DNA from: Paragonimus westermani
Taxonomy: Eukaryota; Platyhelminthes; Trematoda; Plagiorchiida; Troglotrematidae
DNA: 64,000 nucleotides
NCBI GenBank assembly: GCA_008508345.1
Contig: QNGE01001302.1
Location: forward strand, 98,145-162,144
Direction: 5' to 3'
Shown: positions 46,924 through 59,029 of the stretch, piece after piece
Layout: each line of letters opens with the position of its first letter
How positions within the stretch are numbered: the stretch's first letter is position 1
Notes under the pieces: generated by a model
Database searches by the model: none
The model's input: only the letters and a program-made list of their open reading frames with translations
Told to the model about the DNA's origin: nothing
Made by a program: the position numbers and the translations under genes

Positions 46924-47734
46924 GTAAGCGAATAGCTTGTACTTCGTAATGTATGTCTCCCTATCGTCTTGCTGAAGTGGATAAGTCGAGGTCACTGTGT
47001 AAGCTCTCTTGATCATACGATATTTTACTCTATTCTATCAAGTTTACTGTACTTTCAAAACTATACCGTTATTTTAATTCATTTGAAACTCAGCCTGTTT
47101 AAAAAATCGCCAACAACTACACATAATGCAAACGACCGCAGTTCCTAAGGTTGTCTGTTTTACCACTCACTGTAAACAGTTGGTAGTCTACGTCAGGCTG
47201 TAACTATAACGGAACAGAAACGTATGTATTACATATCTGCCTGCTATACGTGTCAGATATTCTAAGTCATCAGCCAAGAACGCGGGGTGCCCAAGGATAG
47301 TTTATTCGAAACATTCACACAGGTGGTATATGCATAATAAAAATCACTCATTCGAATATACCACTATTATCGGGATGCCACGGACGTGAGTGTCATGTTC
47401 ATCTACGAAAAACACTTCATGCCGAACTACAATCCCGTGCTTCTTGTATTCCCTCCCGATTATTTCATTTCCCAAGTATGTGCTCCCGCTTGACTACTCA
47501 TGAGTAGCACCGTGTGATCAGCCGTGCTCAATGCACTTGCCTTCACAAATTTAGTTCAGGCTGCAGAAGAATTTTCTCAAACCCACATCATTTTCTCACT
47601 GATTTGGCTGCCGGCCTTCGTGGTATTGACACATTTGCTGTAATACTCTAACATACAAGTTGGCCGTTTTTACTTTGAATGTCCGTAACACTTGCGGACC
47701 AACCTTGGACAAAGTGGAAGCACAGGGAGCCAAG
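46924..47734. other. Gene-free stretch, nothing recognised
   Basis: Short frames only; no repeat shared with the rest of the window was noticed. Confidence 0.4.
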
Positions 47735-47855
47735 TTCTTCTGAGGTGAGGGCTATCATAATAGTCCTGTAAAAGGAAACAACACAAACAAAGTTGAACCA
47801 AAGGCCCAGCAAGTCATGCACACGACTTACACGAGCGAAAACCAAAATGGCACTA
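47735..47855 (-). repeat. Small repeat with a 65-nt intron-like core, copy 1
   Basis: On the minus strand: GGTTTTCGCTCGT, then GTAAGT (47830-47825), GGGCCTTTGGTTCAAC, a pyrimidine tract, and TTTTACAG ending at 47766, followed by GACTATTATGATAG. GTAAGT to TTTTACAG spans exactly 65 nt. Copy 2 at 60.27-60.40 kb has the same order and the same 65-nt spacing. Confidence 0.6.
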
Positions 47856-48049
47856 GCAACACGGTATCATGCTGTGCTACGAAACTGAAACTAAATCCGT
47901 GCGCGCCTCCTAGTTTCGATTGCGGGTTAGGGTACCATTTGCATAGCTAATCGCCGCAAGCAAGATGCTGATGCTTCTCATTCTTAATCAAAAATACTGA
48001 ACGGCAACATTATGCTCCAACTCACGGTCCTCTCCATTTTGCTAGAAAA

Positions 48050-48170
48050 TTCCCAGATCCGAATCCTGTTGTACCCGGACTTAGCCAGGCTCTGTACCTA
48101 ACCTACGAGCCAGGTTCGAACACATTACACCATTCAGATAACTTAGCAGCTGAGTTACCCACGGCAGTCC
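48050..48170 (-). repeat. tRNA-like repeat fragment
   Basis: Minus strand contains GGGTAACTCAGCTGCTAAG (A-box-like) and, about 25 nt later, GTGTTCGAACC (B-box-like), then AGCCTGGCTAAGTCCGG. Box order and spacing suit an internal Pol III promoter, but no cloverleaf closes. It differs from the SINE family at 16, 25 and 56 kb. Confidence 0.4.
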
Positions 48171-48499
48171 CCAATTATCACGTTCTGGCTAACCAGCCTT
48201 CTCATTCCTGTTAACTTACGCGCATTCATCCGTTGGCTTACCAGGGAACCAATTTCCTAGTTGACTTGCAAGTGTGATAGCTGTCCATACATTAGATCGA
48301 ACATCGATTTCCTCGTTGTGCAGTTGGCCAGCAGAATCACTAGCAGTGTCTTTTTTCAACTCCCTTTTTTCACTGTCAAGCACCCTTTGATTGTGTGACT
48401 GTTTCTTCCTGTTGATCCGTTTGATTTAATATGAAATGGTGTGTGTGATTTCCTGGTTCCCAAAGGCTACGAATAGCTCCGGAATTAGTCATCTACTAA

Positions 48500-51400
48500 C
48501 AGGAGGTCGCGATCATTCAGTGAGATTTGTGACACTTCAAGATCTGCAATGGTTTGTTCCAATACAGCTCTGCATTCAGTGATTGCGAATTGATCGAGCA
48601 CAACCGTTTTCTCGGTCCATCTTGAAAACTGTCTCGTCGCGATGACGATGCACTAGTTCCGGTAAGCGACTACTGCAAAGGGAACCATCACGTCCGCTGA
48701 CAATAATTCTCCAGTATTTTCAGTAGGATAAACTGAGAGGAAAGTCGATTCGATTTATTTGTTCCCTTGAACAACAGACATCACTAACATGTCAGCATAT
48801 GCTTGTAAATATAATATTTTATTCCGAGGCGACAGGTCCTTTGCTTCGGTACTGCATAAGTTTGAGGACATCAACTACGACCCAACCGATGGCGTTACCC
48901 TGCAGGTATCACTCACAACTTCACTGGTATTACTCCGTCCCGCATATGACATGCTAAAATTTCAATGCTATTCGACCGCAAGTCTGCCTACTGTATTGCG
49001 AAAACTTTCACGTCTGGATGTCATTCGCCTTCCGGAGATTGTCCTATAGACAAAATCTAGCCAGTCACCTCGCAGATCGTTGGAGCTACTTTTTTCGTTG
49101 TTTGTAACTTCCTAGGATCGTTATCCAGTTCACTACTACTAACCACAGCAACTTCCTTGTGGTCCCAATTCACGTGCTGTACTTCGCAGAATACATCAGA
49201 AATGTGGCCCTCTACTCCACATGCATCGTAGCCTGTAGTTTCGTACTGCTTCATTCGGAAGGCCCAGCAAGCAAGCTGACCTCGAGGACCTTTTGTTGAG
49301 TTAAACTAATCCCATGGTTTATAGGTGGTCTCCACACGAATAATTCGGCCCACCAAGTACAGTTTTCACTTACCCAAGGTCCACACTATCGCCAGACACT
49401 CGTTTGCTGCCTCTGAGTAGTCTTGTTGTGCAGGTGTTAGTACCCGACTGGTGTGTTCAACAGTTCTACTCGCCTGCTTCAGTGCGACTTTGATTTCTTC
49501 GTCATTTGCGTCGGTCACGACAACGGAGTTCTGTCTAATCCTTGGCAAGTTCAGAGTCAATTGTTGGATTTTAGCAAAAACTTCACTGGTTACTTCTGGC
49601 CAGTGTAACCAGCAATTTTTCTTACATACTTTCTATAAGGGACAAATGAGGTTACGGGAGTTTCTAATGCAGCGTTTGTAGAACCTAACACTTCCAAAAA
49701 TCTGCCACAGTCTTCCCACTGATTCTCTTATCGTAGCAGCTGCAATGGTTACCAGCGTCTTAGACGGCGCGTGGACCTCACCCTGACCGAGCTCTTGACC
49801 ACGGAGTACCAACGTTTGTCTCGACAGTTGCCACATTGGACTATCGATCCGTAGGCCGGCTTGTTCAATCTTCTGCAATGCAGCTGAAATATGCACTGAA
49901 TGCTCTGCCTCTCTAGCGCTGTGGATAACGATACCCTGTCCAGTGATAACAGCGATGAATGACTCTTCCACCGTCTGAGCGTAAAAGAAGCACCGGGTAG
50001 TCCAAACGGTATAGGTTTGCAGGCGTACTGTACTTCACACACAGTGTAAACTGTTTTACGTCAATCCGACTGTTTGGTTTGAACTATCCAACATCTAGAC
50101 AGCAAATCCAACGCTGTGAACGTTTTGAAATTTTGCACCTTACTGAGGATTTCTGACACTACTGGGACAGCTACAACTCTGATGAATGTAATCTCGTTGA
50201 GCAGTCCGGAGACGGTACAGTACCGAAATTTTCCACTGGGATTCTTTGCCAACAAGAAGGGAAGATTGGGTGGACTAACTGACTCCTCGATAATTTTATC
50301 CTCCAGCATGTCTTTCAATTTTCGTTTCATTTCGGGCTGTACGTGTATTAGAATCATTCTGGGACCGAATAAATGAAATTGCTTCGGATAGATAGAAATT
50401 TCATGTTGTATCCAGTTACAATAGACCTACGGGTCCTGGTTCGTAATGAACGGTTCTCGGAATTTGCGTATTACCAAGTTCGGTAACGGGATGTCAGTAA
50501 TGAAAACAATTTAGGCGCGTTTTCCTTGAATTTCCCGAGCTGAACCACTCCAAAGTGTGTAACTTGGTTACCCTCTTTTAAACGAATCAGGACTTCAGCA
50601 AGGTTAAGAAAGTCTACACCAGGCTCAGTCTGACATACGATGGACAGTAACCACGAAAAGCTGCTTGATTACGTGATCACCGATTCGGAAATCATATCCC
50701 ACCACGCACTGTTCGAACTATGATTCCACACGGTAAAAGTTACCCAAATAACAGTCCCAAGTACTACCGATTTCTAGCTTGCCTTGATCTGCTGTCTTAT
50801 TGTCCGCAGTTATTCCCTCTGAAGCAAGAACAGTCAACAAAATGTTTAGTTAAGTGTCACTTATCCAACGTACAAAATTTCCGCCAGTGTCCAAGATTGT
50901 AGCACACATTGCTACAATTCAGCTCCGACTTTCTCACCCTCAAAACCGCCACTTTCTGAGTAGTTTTTCCGTTGTTACTCGTCCAGTTCACTTGATTCGC
51001 TTGCTTTTAACACATTGACCAACAACAAGCTTTCCGCCAGCACTCGACGACCCGCTTCATCCATTTATTCCTGAGTCGTGGAACGTGCAATGGGAGCAAT
51101 CTTGAATTATTGCCAGAATGCTGGTGGCACTCCCATCAAGAACCAATAAAACAACGTGCGTCGTTCTGATTATATGTTAAACTGCCACTGGGCTCTTGAC
51201 AGCGCTGATTACAGTGACATGACATAGAGGATAGCATTGCCTATGGAGCTAAAACAGTTTGCCTATACCACCCCACTGCCTCCTGACAATCAGACAAGCT
51301 GTTGAACTTGACGATCAGCACTTCATTCGCGGCGACGCACATAAGTTTTGTAAAAAGTTTTGGCACTGTTTTTGCCCGGCTCTTGAGGAGCAGTCGCAGA

Positions 51401-51600
51401 GCTGCCAGCTTCACCCGGTTCGTGTTGATTCCGCTTATCTCTACCACGTCCACCGGAAAGCTCCGGACGTCTCCACCTTCGACTGGCTGAGGCCACGGGA
51501 CCCTCACACTCAATCCTGATTCCTGCACCAGCTGCTGTAGACCAAGAAAGTGGATGGTATAAGAATCGTCCATTCAGAAAATCGGTCTGGCTGGTATATT
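48500..51600 (-). pseudogene. Degenerate Ty3/gypsy element (gag, protease, RT, RNase H, integrase relics)
   Basis: Minus-strand relic of the family at 62.3-64 kb. Gag opens near 51573, and PQPVEGGDVRSF and KLAALRLLLKSRAK match PQPFEDGDVRSF and KLAALRMLLKGRAK of the younger copy. A zinc-knuckle trace CYNLGHWRKFC lies at 50872-50913. A protease-tail trace GVDFLNLAEVLIRLK occurs near 50.5-50.65 kb. RT traces run from about 50357 to 49700: LLAKNPSGKFRYC, LLNEITFIRVVAVP, FTALDLLSRCW (catalytic region decayed), PFGLPGASFT, then VRFYKRCIRN. RNase H traces at 49560-49060 include VVVTDANDEEIKVAL, SRVLTPAQQDYSEAANECLA and AFRMKQYE. Integrase-core traces at about 48722-48590 include SADVMVPF and FSRWTEKTV. 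Stops and frameshifts throughout make it dead. LTRs of this copy were not recognised with confidence. Confidence 0.82.
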
Positions 51601-54600
51601 CTCTCAAACACAAGTACTTATTTACATATAACACCACACTCTGCAAGTCACCGTTACAAACACCAAGTTTGTGTACAGAAAATGCCATTTCGTTCACTCC
51701 AATTTTCATTCATATATCTTCCACGATTACTTCGACATCTGCGCGACTCTATCTCACTAATCACTAGTACGGTGTAATCGTTCATCATCATTAGTCTAGA
51801 AAATATTAAGGTATGAGGTTCTCGGCAGAGTGTCTATTGTCATCCACTGACACGCCATTTTGCAAAGTTTCCACTAGGTTTTTCGATTTGAATTTTGAAG
51901 AAAAAGTGCTTATCATTTCCTAATATTCGTTAAAAAAACATTGATGAATCCTTAAACACAGTACCACAAGCCTCAACGTCGCAGCCTGTCTTACGTGACA
52001 ACCCTGTAACACGTAATTACCGGTGTTGTCTCACGGCAACTATCTTTGATCAGAGGTTAGCCAATGTGTGAGGACTCCACCACACATCTGCGGCTTACAC
52101 TCCAGTCCGATTCACTTAGCTCGACCGTCTGACCTGTACCAAAGTGTAGTCGACTACTGTTGTCATTGTCGCAGGTACGCCCAGCTGGCACGTGTGTGTT
52201 TACAGATTGAGAGGACCGGCGAACCTACGGTTCTTGTCTTACGCGCCTTGATCAATCGGTCCATAACGCCAAGCCAAATTAATGGAAGTGTTCTCATTTC
52301 ACATCACCCTATTTCAAAGTCAAAATCGGGAAAAAGTCAATAAAGGTGGCTAAAATCGACAACGCTAACTGAGAACCGACAAAAGCTGAATAACCGTAGT
52401 GAACAGGTTTTGAGAAAAGATCACTTAGTTCAGTACGCAAACTTGTGTCCTATGCGCGCACGCAGACAGCGCGCACGTGTTTGTTCATTTGCCCCGTTTG
52501 CATGATCCGCCATTCGCGGCACACCAATTCGTTGTAACCTTGCCCTTGTCTATGTTTGATTGAATTGGGTCATGTGATTTTCCTGATTGGACAAGTGAGC
52601 TTTGGCCTGCCTAAGCCTATTGACATTGTACAGTCTACCGTGTTACCCTACGATTGTGTCTATTGCTCTCGCCTGAATTTCCTATCATACGTTCGTCGTC
52701 CCAGGTACAACGCAATACTGCTGCTTTACTGTATCTGTCTTCCGGATTTACAGAGTGAAAGATTAATTCACATTATTTCGCTAGCTGCCTGTTTTCCTTC
52801 AATAAACTCTCCCAAACGTGAGATTAAGCTTGTTCCGAAACCCTTACATTAAGCCGGATCCCCAGAATAGTGTAATATTAGTACTACTCCGATCAAAAGG
52901 AAAACAGCGTTTTCTCCAAACAAGGTTCATCGGATGCCAACTGTATCCGTGAAAAGGGCACATTTAGTACATAAAACTGTGCATATTACAAATTCCAATC
53001 TCGAACCATAATTCTTCGAGCGTTATGAAATGTTGTTTATCAAAAACTACGCACTGTAAATTATCTGTTGCCATATTCTCATGATTACATCCAGAAGCCT
53101 GTTGTTAGCCCCCTCTTAAACTTCGTAATTATGAATCAGTGAAGTCTTTCCCACCTCTCTGTGGTGCATTATTTCCATTGCGATCCTTGATGGAAATTAT
53201 TTTGTCACAACGGTCAGTCCGTGTATTCACCTGGAATCCCGTCAACGTCTCATGGTCTGTGATTGTCTCCTGCTGAAACCCCTTACATTCCACTCCGCTG
53301 TTGATGGGTGCGATGGTATTAGCAACGTTTTTTCCTCTAGTTGCGAACCTTGTCGGCGTACTGGAGACGTTCACGCAGTCGAGTTGACGTCATACGCGTT
53401 GATGGTATTGGTAACCTAGGCCAGCGAACTAGTAGCTGGGTTCCGATAACGTCAAGCACTAGGTACATGACCATGGTTATTGGACTGTGCAATTTGGTTT
53501 GTGCTCACCCATTTATTCGCCTAATTTGTGTAATCACATGAATCGAGCGTGAATATCACAATATGTGACATCTTTTCCAATGCACATGAAGTTTGAACTG
53601 GTAGACGCCAGTGAGTTCACATTTCCCTAGGAAAATAAGTGAACTGGAGTAATTTTGATCTCTATGTTAAACGTTACCCAAGTGTAGTAAAACGGTTAGT
53701 TTCAAATTAGCAGTGAATTTTAATTTCCAGGTCCATTTTTCTATACTCAGTCACACTAACCGGAAAAATCTAACAATTTTAAACAAGTAGCAGTTAGACG
53801 ATAAGTCGTCAATCACTAGAGTCAAGTCACAGAATGGGCTGTTAAATTTCGATGCGTTCAGCCCACAACAGCATTTCGTTCTCAAGTCCAGTAGGAAAGG
53901 AGAATTCAGTTAAGTCAGCAAGTGATCGGAATTGCACACCCACGTATGCACACACGCAACCATCTATACGAGCACGTACGAGTTCTTGTACAAGGAAATT
54001 GTTTGTTCAGTCGGAATGATTAATTACACTGCAGCAACAAAACTTTCGAGCCGGTGGCGATGAAGTTGTTCATAAGTGTGCCAACAAGTTCCGGTTTGCC
54101 ATTTGGTTTGGAAATAGTGGACAAAACTAACGACGTGCTTGGTGAAAAAAAAGATCCGCATATTTATATTCTACATTGCCGCAAATTCTGACCGTTTACG
54201 CAGGGAAGTGGAACGCTTTTGACTCATTTGTTTAAGTGTGGATATAGTCCAGTTCACTCTATTCTCTGCACGAATCAGTATCAAGCTGAGGAATTGACCG
54301 TAACGTTCAACCGAGTACTGTGTGCGTACTGTGCATTCTGATTTGTGCCAAACCAATCCCATACTTATTTTTGCGATCACAAGATCATTCTGTTTATCAA
54401 ACTACCTCAAATGATGTTACTGGGTTTACAGACTATGTGTAGTTGTATCTAATCGGATAGAATTAACAGCTGTTTTGCTCTCACTCCTCAGTTAACGGCT
54501 GTTTGTGACGAGGAGTGCCAAAGCGTTGCGTGGGAGCATGCACAGAAGGAGTATACATGAAACACGATCGCCTGGGAAAATTAGACAGAGTTAGGATTTT

Positions 54601-56764
54601 CGGCTATCATGTATAGGAGGATCACTAATGTAAACCCGTTCCTTTCTAAACGAAGTCTGCTACACCGCTAAGTGAGGGTAGAGTGAAACTAAACTTGGTA
54701 TCTTATGAATAACAGTTTAGGTGTGTCAAAACAGTGAATTAAGTAGTTAAGTGACATTCAAACGATTATCGCCCGATATACGTAACATTCTTGTCATGTC
54801 ATACTGCTCTTAATTTGGTCATTGGTTGGATGCTTGTACTCAGGCATGGTCATGTCATAACCATGAGAAACTTCCGTTCATAATGATTTTGTGTGTCGTC
54901 ATAAATTCGTTCGCCATAGAAAAGGACTGATATGATTTGTGCTCAAAAAACCGACAGTATAGCTTTTCTGTTGACTTTTTCGTCTGACTATCCATACCGC
55001 GGTCAAAATTGTCGTACAGGGACGGTCTAATTTGGGAGCTTAGGAACATATGGATAAAATTTCCAAGGTAGAGAGAAAACTGAACTCTTGAACGATTTGC
55101 ATCCGTCCATATCACATCAAATCGAATAAGGAAGAATTTTTCGGTGAAGTGTAAAGATTTTATTGGTTAACGCAATTGGTGAACTGAAAATAAACAAGGC
55201 ATATCCAGAGACAAAAGCACTCCTGCATTTCAGATTCATGATTGTTCCAACAAGTCTGATGTGCTTCCATCTCTTGCTTCCATGCTTTATCTATCAATTT
55301 TTATGTTCAGTGTAGCAAAAGTTGATGCTGGAAATTGTAAACGACTCATTCGTGTGCTTGTGATCTCCCACATAGCATTTGTTTTTGACATGTTACGGTT
55401 TTTCGGTTTAAAATCCAAACAGATTTGGCGTACTGACAAAATTTAACAGGGTGGATTATCATCATATTGAGTGTCCAACGTATGTGACCAAATTGACTAT
55501 CGGACTGATTAGGTGAGAAATATGCAATCGAGACAACCGTAGGACGTATAAGCAAATTTCATCTGAGCACACATTTGTAAACTGCATAGTCGTATTCCGA
55601 TCGATTCGGCAGTGGCCCCATATGAAATCTGATTTGATTAATGGCAAGGCAATCGACAAGTCGACTAAAAAGATAGTTTCGGTGCAATTGGGTGCCTTTG
55701 GACAAAGCCAGGGAGACACTGAAAATAGATTTTGTCCTGTCTGTGGTCAGCTGTAGGGGGTGATACATTTGCAATCACCCAAGAAAGTCATCTGTATGTA
55801 GAACTGATGTAATCTACTCTAAGGCAAGACAACAGGAAATTACATATTTTGGTTGTGTAGACTCACTGACATTACACGAACTATTGTTTTTTGGTTTTTC
55901 TCTTCATCTCATCTATGACATGGATGTTAAGATAAACGTGCACACGGTTAGCATGAGTGAAACGTGGTCACAAAGTTGACTTGATTATAGAGAATGTGGG
56001 TGCTGTCTGTGTACATGATATTCGTTACAACTAGTTGTCCAAAAGATAACCGTAACACGTGTAGTTTGAAACAGGCACATAGCTGAACACCAGTAGTTTC
56101 GATAGCAGTGTTATATATGCAGTGCCGAACCAATGGCTTTTTTGGCCGCTCTCTGATTGACCGTGAATGACGCTGACAGTCCACCTGCCTTGTATTTCAT
56201 AATAGTCTCGAAATACTGGTGAACAATCAAGCTCAGTTTGTGGATAATCGTCCTTTCACGGAAAAGAACGTTGCTTCTGCGAGACCATGACCTTTTACGA
56301 AGCGTTTCTTTAACTACGATGCGTAAACAATGTAAAATCGTGCATGTAGGCTGGTTGTCTCGTTTACTGGTTCAATGTATTTTAAGAGGCTCGTTGTTAA
56401 CTGCAAGTACGCATAGGTCGCTCGGACAGTTCTAAGTTATCAACAGCTCCCGAGTAAATGCATTTTGGAATAAACCCAAACGAGCGAAATTGAAGTCACG
56501 AGAAGTTATGGTCATGATCTTCGCAACTAAATAATCAACTAGATCCGATACATAATATTTAAACCTAATGTTATTAGACAGCTATGTTCTTTCGATTTTT
56601 GTCCCATTCGAAACACACTGCAACTTTATTTCCGTTGAAACGGCAAAATTTTCTCAACTGATGACAAGTTTGTTTATTGTACCTGGTAAAATTCCTGCGC
56701 ATCCTTACAGGCGTATATTACTGTAACAAGACTGTTCACCAAATTTTAGAGGAATGGAATTGCT
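51601..56764. other. Gene-free stretch, nothing recognised
   Basis: Probably includes unrecognisable 5' LTR remains of the gypsy relic at its left end. The remainder is AT-rich with short, featureless frames (longest 98 codons, 52556-52852). Confidence 0.4.
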
Positions 56765-56995
56765 GAAGAGTAGTCGGGGATTTGGTTTAAATTCAAGTCA
56801 ACACGGTTGCCTCAAGAAAGCGTGGCCGGAGTTCAAATCCCGGTCGTGACAAGGATATGCACTACTGACAAGCCCTAATGACAGCGGAACTCGAGTCTAG
56901 TGCTTCTTTTCGAAGGAGGTTGGCTGGAAAGTCTATCTGAATGCGAAGACTGCAATCAAATGCGAGCGGTGTTCAACTTGAGAATGCAATTGCAC
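56765..56995 (+). repeat. tRNA-derived SINE copy, forward, preceded by an inverted tail piece
   Basis: Forward order: CACGGTTGCCTCAAG, B box GGAGTTCAAATCCCGG, AAGGATATGCACTACTGAC, ACTCGAGTCTAGTGC, TTCTTTTCGAAGGAGG, TTGGCTGGAAAGTC, ATCTGAATGCGAAGACTGC and GTTCAACTTGAGAA. At 56765-56800 the same family's tail appears in the opposite orientation (GAAGAGTAGTCGGGGATTTG), and the A box is missing at the joint. Confidence 0.72.
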
Positions 56996-59029
56996 ACAGA
57001 AATGAGCAACTACAACTTCATTTACGCACTATGTGGGTTAATCATGTGCTTAACGTGGTCCCGACTTCACCTGCATTGAAAGGTAACTGTATGAAAACTC
57101 TCAGTTTCAGCACACTGCTCGTAGATGGCACGAATTATTGTACGTCTTCTGAAAAACAACACCGAGGTAACCGCTTTCTTTCAAGGCGACAATGAACAAC
57201 GGATACATGGATCCGTGGTTATGGAAGGCACATATCTTAAGAGCTCTGTGAAGCACTGTTCACGCCGCAATCACTTTACTTCGGGCTAAACCGAAACTGT
57301 TGAAGTACTGAGTGGTTTACGGATCACAGCACCGTCAATGAAATACGTACTGTCATTCCTGGTTTACGCAACGTGTACTTATAAACTCACATGTGAGGTT
57401 CATCTACCACTATCAACAAAACCAAAGAACATTCACTAAACCTATCGCGAAATGAGTTTAATGCTCAACTGGTCAAAGTGTTCCGTGATCAACACGAACA
57501 TGACGATCAACTCTATCGATTTCGCAACATCTGAATTCGACTCACCGAAAGGTTCTGGACATTTTAAGCAAGTGGTAGCAGTCATTCACTATGTTTTGTG
57601 GAGGATCCATCTACCAAAACACTGCACCCACCTCTGTAAGCTCCGTGACCTGATGTCAATCTTGTCCCCACCATGTTAATGAACGACGAGTGATCGTATG
57701 TGTGACTGAAGTGTTTTCTCATTCTAAGGTTTAATTGGCCAAAACCATTTCACCAGCTTTTGTTCTCGCTGGTGAGTGTAGAGCAAAAGTCACGACAGCG
57801 TGTGCTGTATTGATCAATTTTCTGACTTCCAGAAAATTTACATTTATTATTGAAAAGAGCAGGATATACTGCAAAAATGTACATGTTTACTCTATGCTTC
57901 GGAAAGGTGAACTGTTTTTGGTACTATTGCGAACAGACCATGTTTGCCTTCATCAGTTAACTCATATCTATCGAAGTAATTGCATGGGCATCCAGTTATT
58001 TAGTCATTTGGTCAAACAAAAAACCTAAAATACAAGGTGGTTACGTTACTTACCTCGAACGGTAATCAAACGTCTATCACGTCCAGGCATACTAACCCAA
58101 ATCACCAATGACTGGTCGAAATTAGAAAGTGATCAGGCAGTGGTACAGATGGAAGCAGTAACGAAAACAAGACCTTATATACACTAGCCAATAAAAATCG
58201 CTGGGTGTTTTACAATGCTATCACTCAAATCGACATAGTTACATGTCACACATGAAAGCATTCGCGCAATGTTGCTATTAGTAATACTTCCGTTTGCCAA
58301 TTTTTGAATCACAAGCGTTTGACAAAATTCCCCTATTGGAATATCCGTCATCACTGTTTTGTTCTGAGCAGTATCACTATGAACTTGCCTATGCATTAAT
58401 CATCCCCATTTGTCCTAGTACACAACCACAAGGTAGTTTGACGTTTGTGAACAATAACACACAGTATAGACTGGGCAGCACCAAATTCTTTATTTATGTT
58501 TATAGGTCTGGTTCTCACAGACCAACTGGTCGATGACAAGTGTTCGTTAATGTTCATCAGTGAACTCAAATCGTAGGTTAACTTGCGGCATGCAGTCACT
58601 GTTCGTCACAGACATATCCGTATCCACTATCTCTGATAATAGGTTACAATACCTGGAAGAGCAGACGACGGTAACAGCCATTAAAACAATCAGGACCAAG
58701 TGACAAATGTTTCAAACTAACTGAATGGCAAAGACACCATCATCTGCAGTGTGACAACAGAGGAGGGTGACATATTTGATGCTTCTCATACAATGGAAAC
58801 GGGATCAAATTTTTTAGGGTTTATCGTTAGCTCAGTGGTTGCCACCGTAAAAAGAACTACTGGAAAAATAGTGAGTGGGTACAAGGCAATGTTAACCGGT
58901 AGTAACGCGAATAGTTTTTATTTGTCTGGGACGAGTTTGGTCCGTTTTTACACCCCGTTTAAGTAGTATTGGACAGGGATTCGGGCTTTCCGTGGACACA
59001 GAAGAAAGATATTAAGAGAAGCTATTGAA
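56996..59029. other. Gene-free stretch, nothing recognised
   Basis: Short frames only; none with family motifs. Confidence 0.4.

Noticed and set aside
47850..47920. A LINE fragment (LCYETETKSVRAS, resembling LLYGSETW...) next to the small repeat at 47.7 kb.
   Set aside because: Only about ten residues match and the frame is lost on both sides; too little to call a LINE relic.
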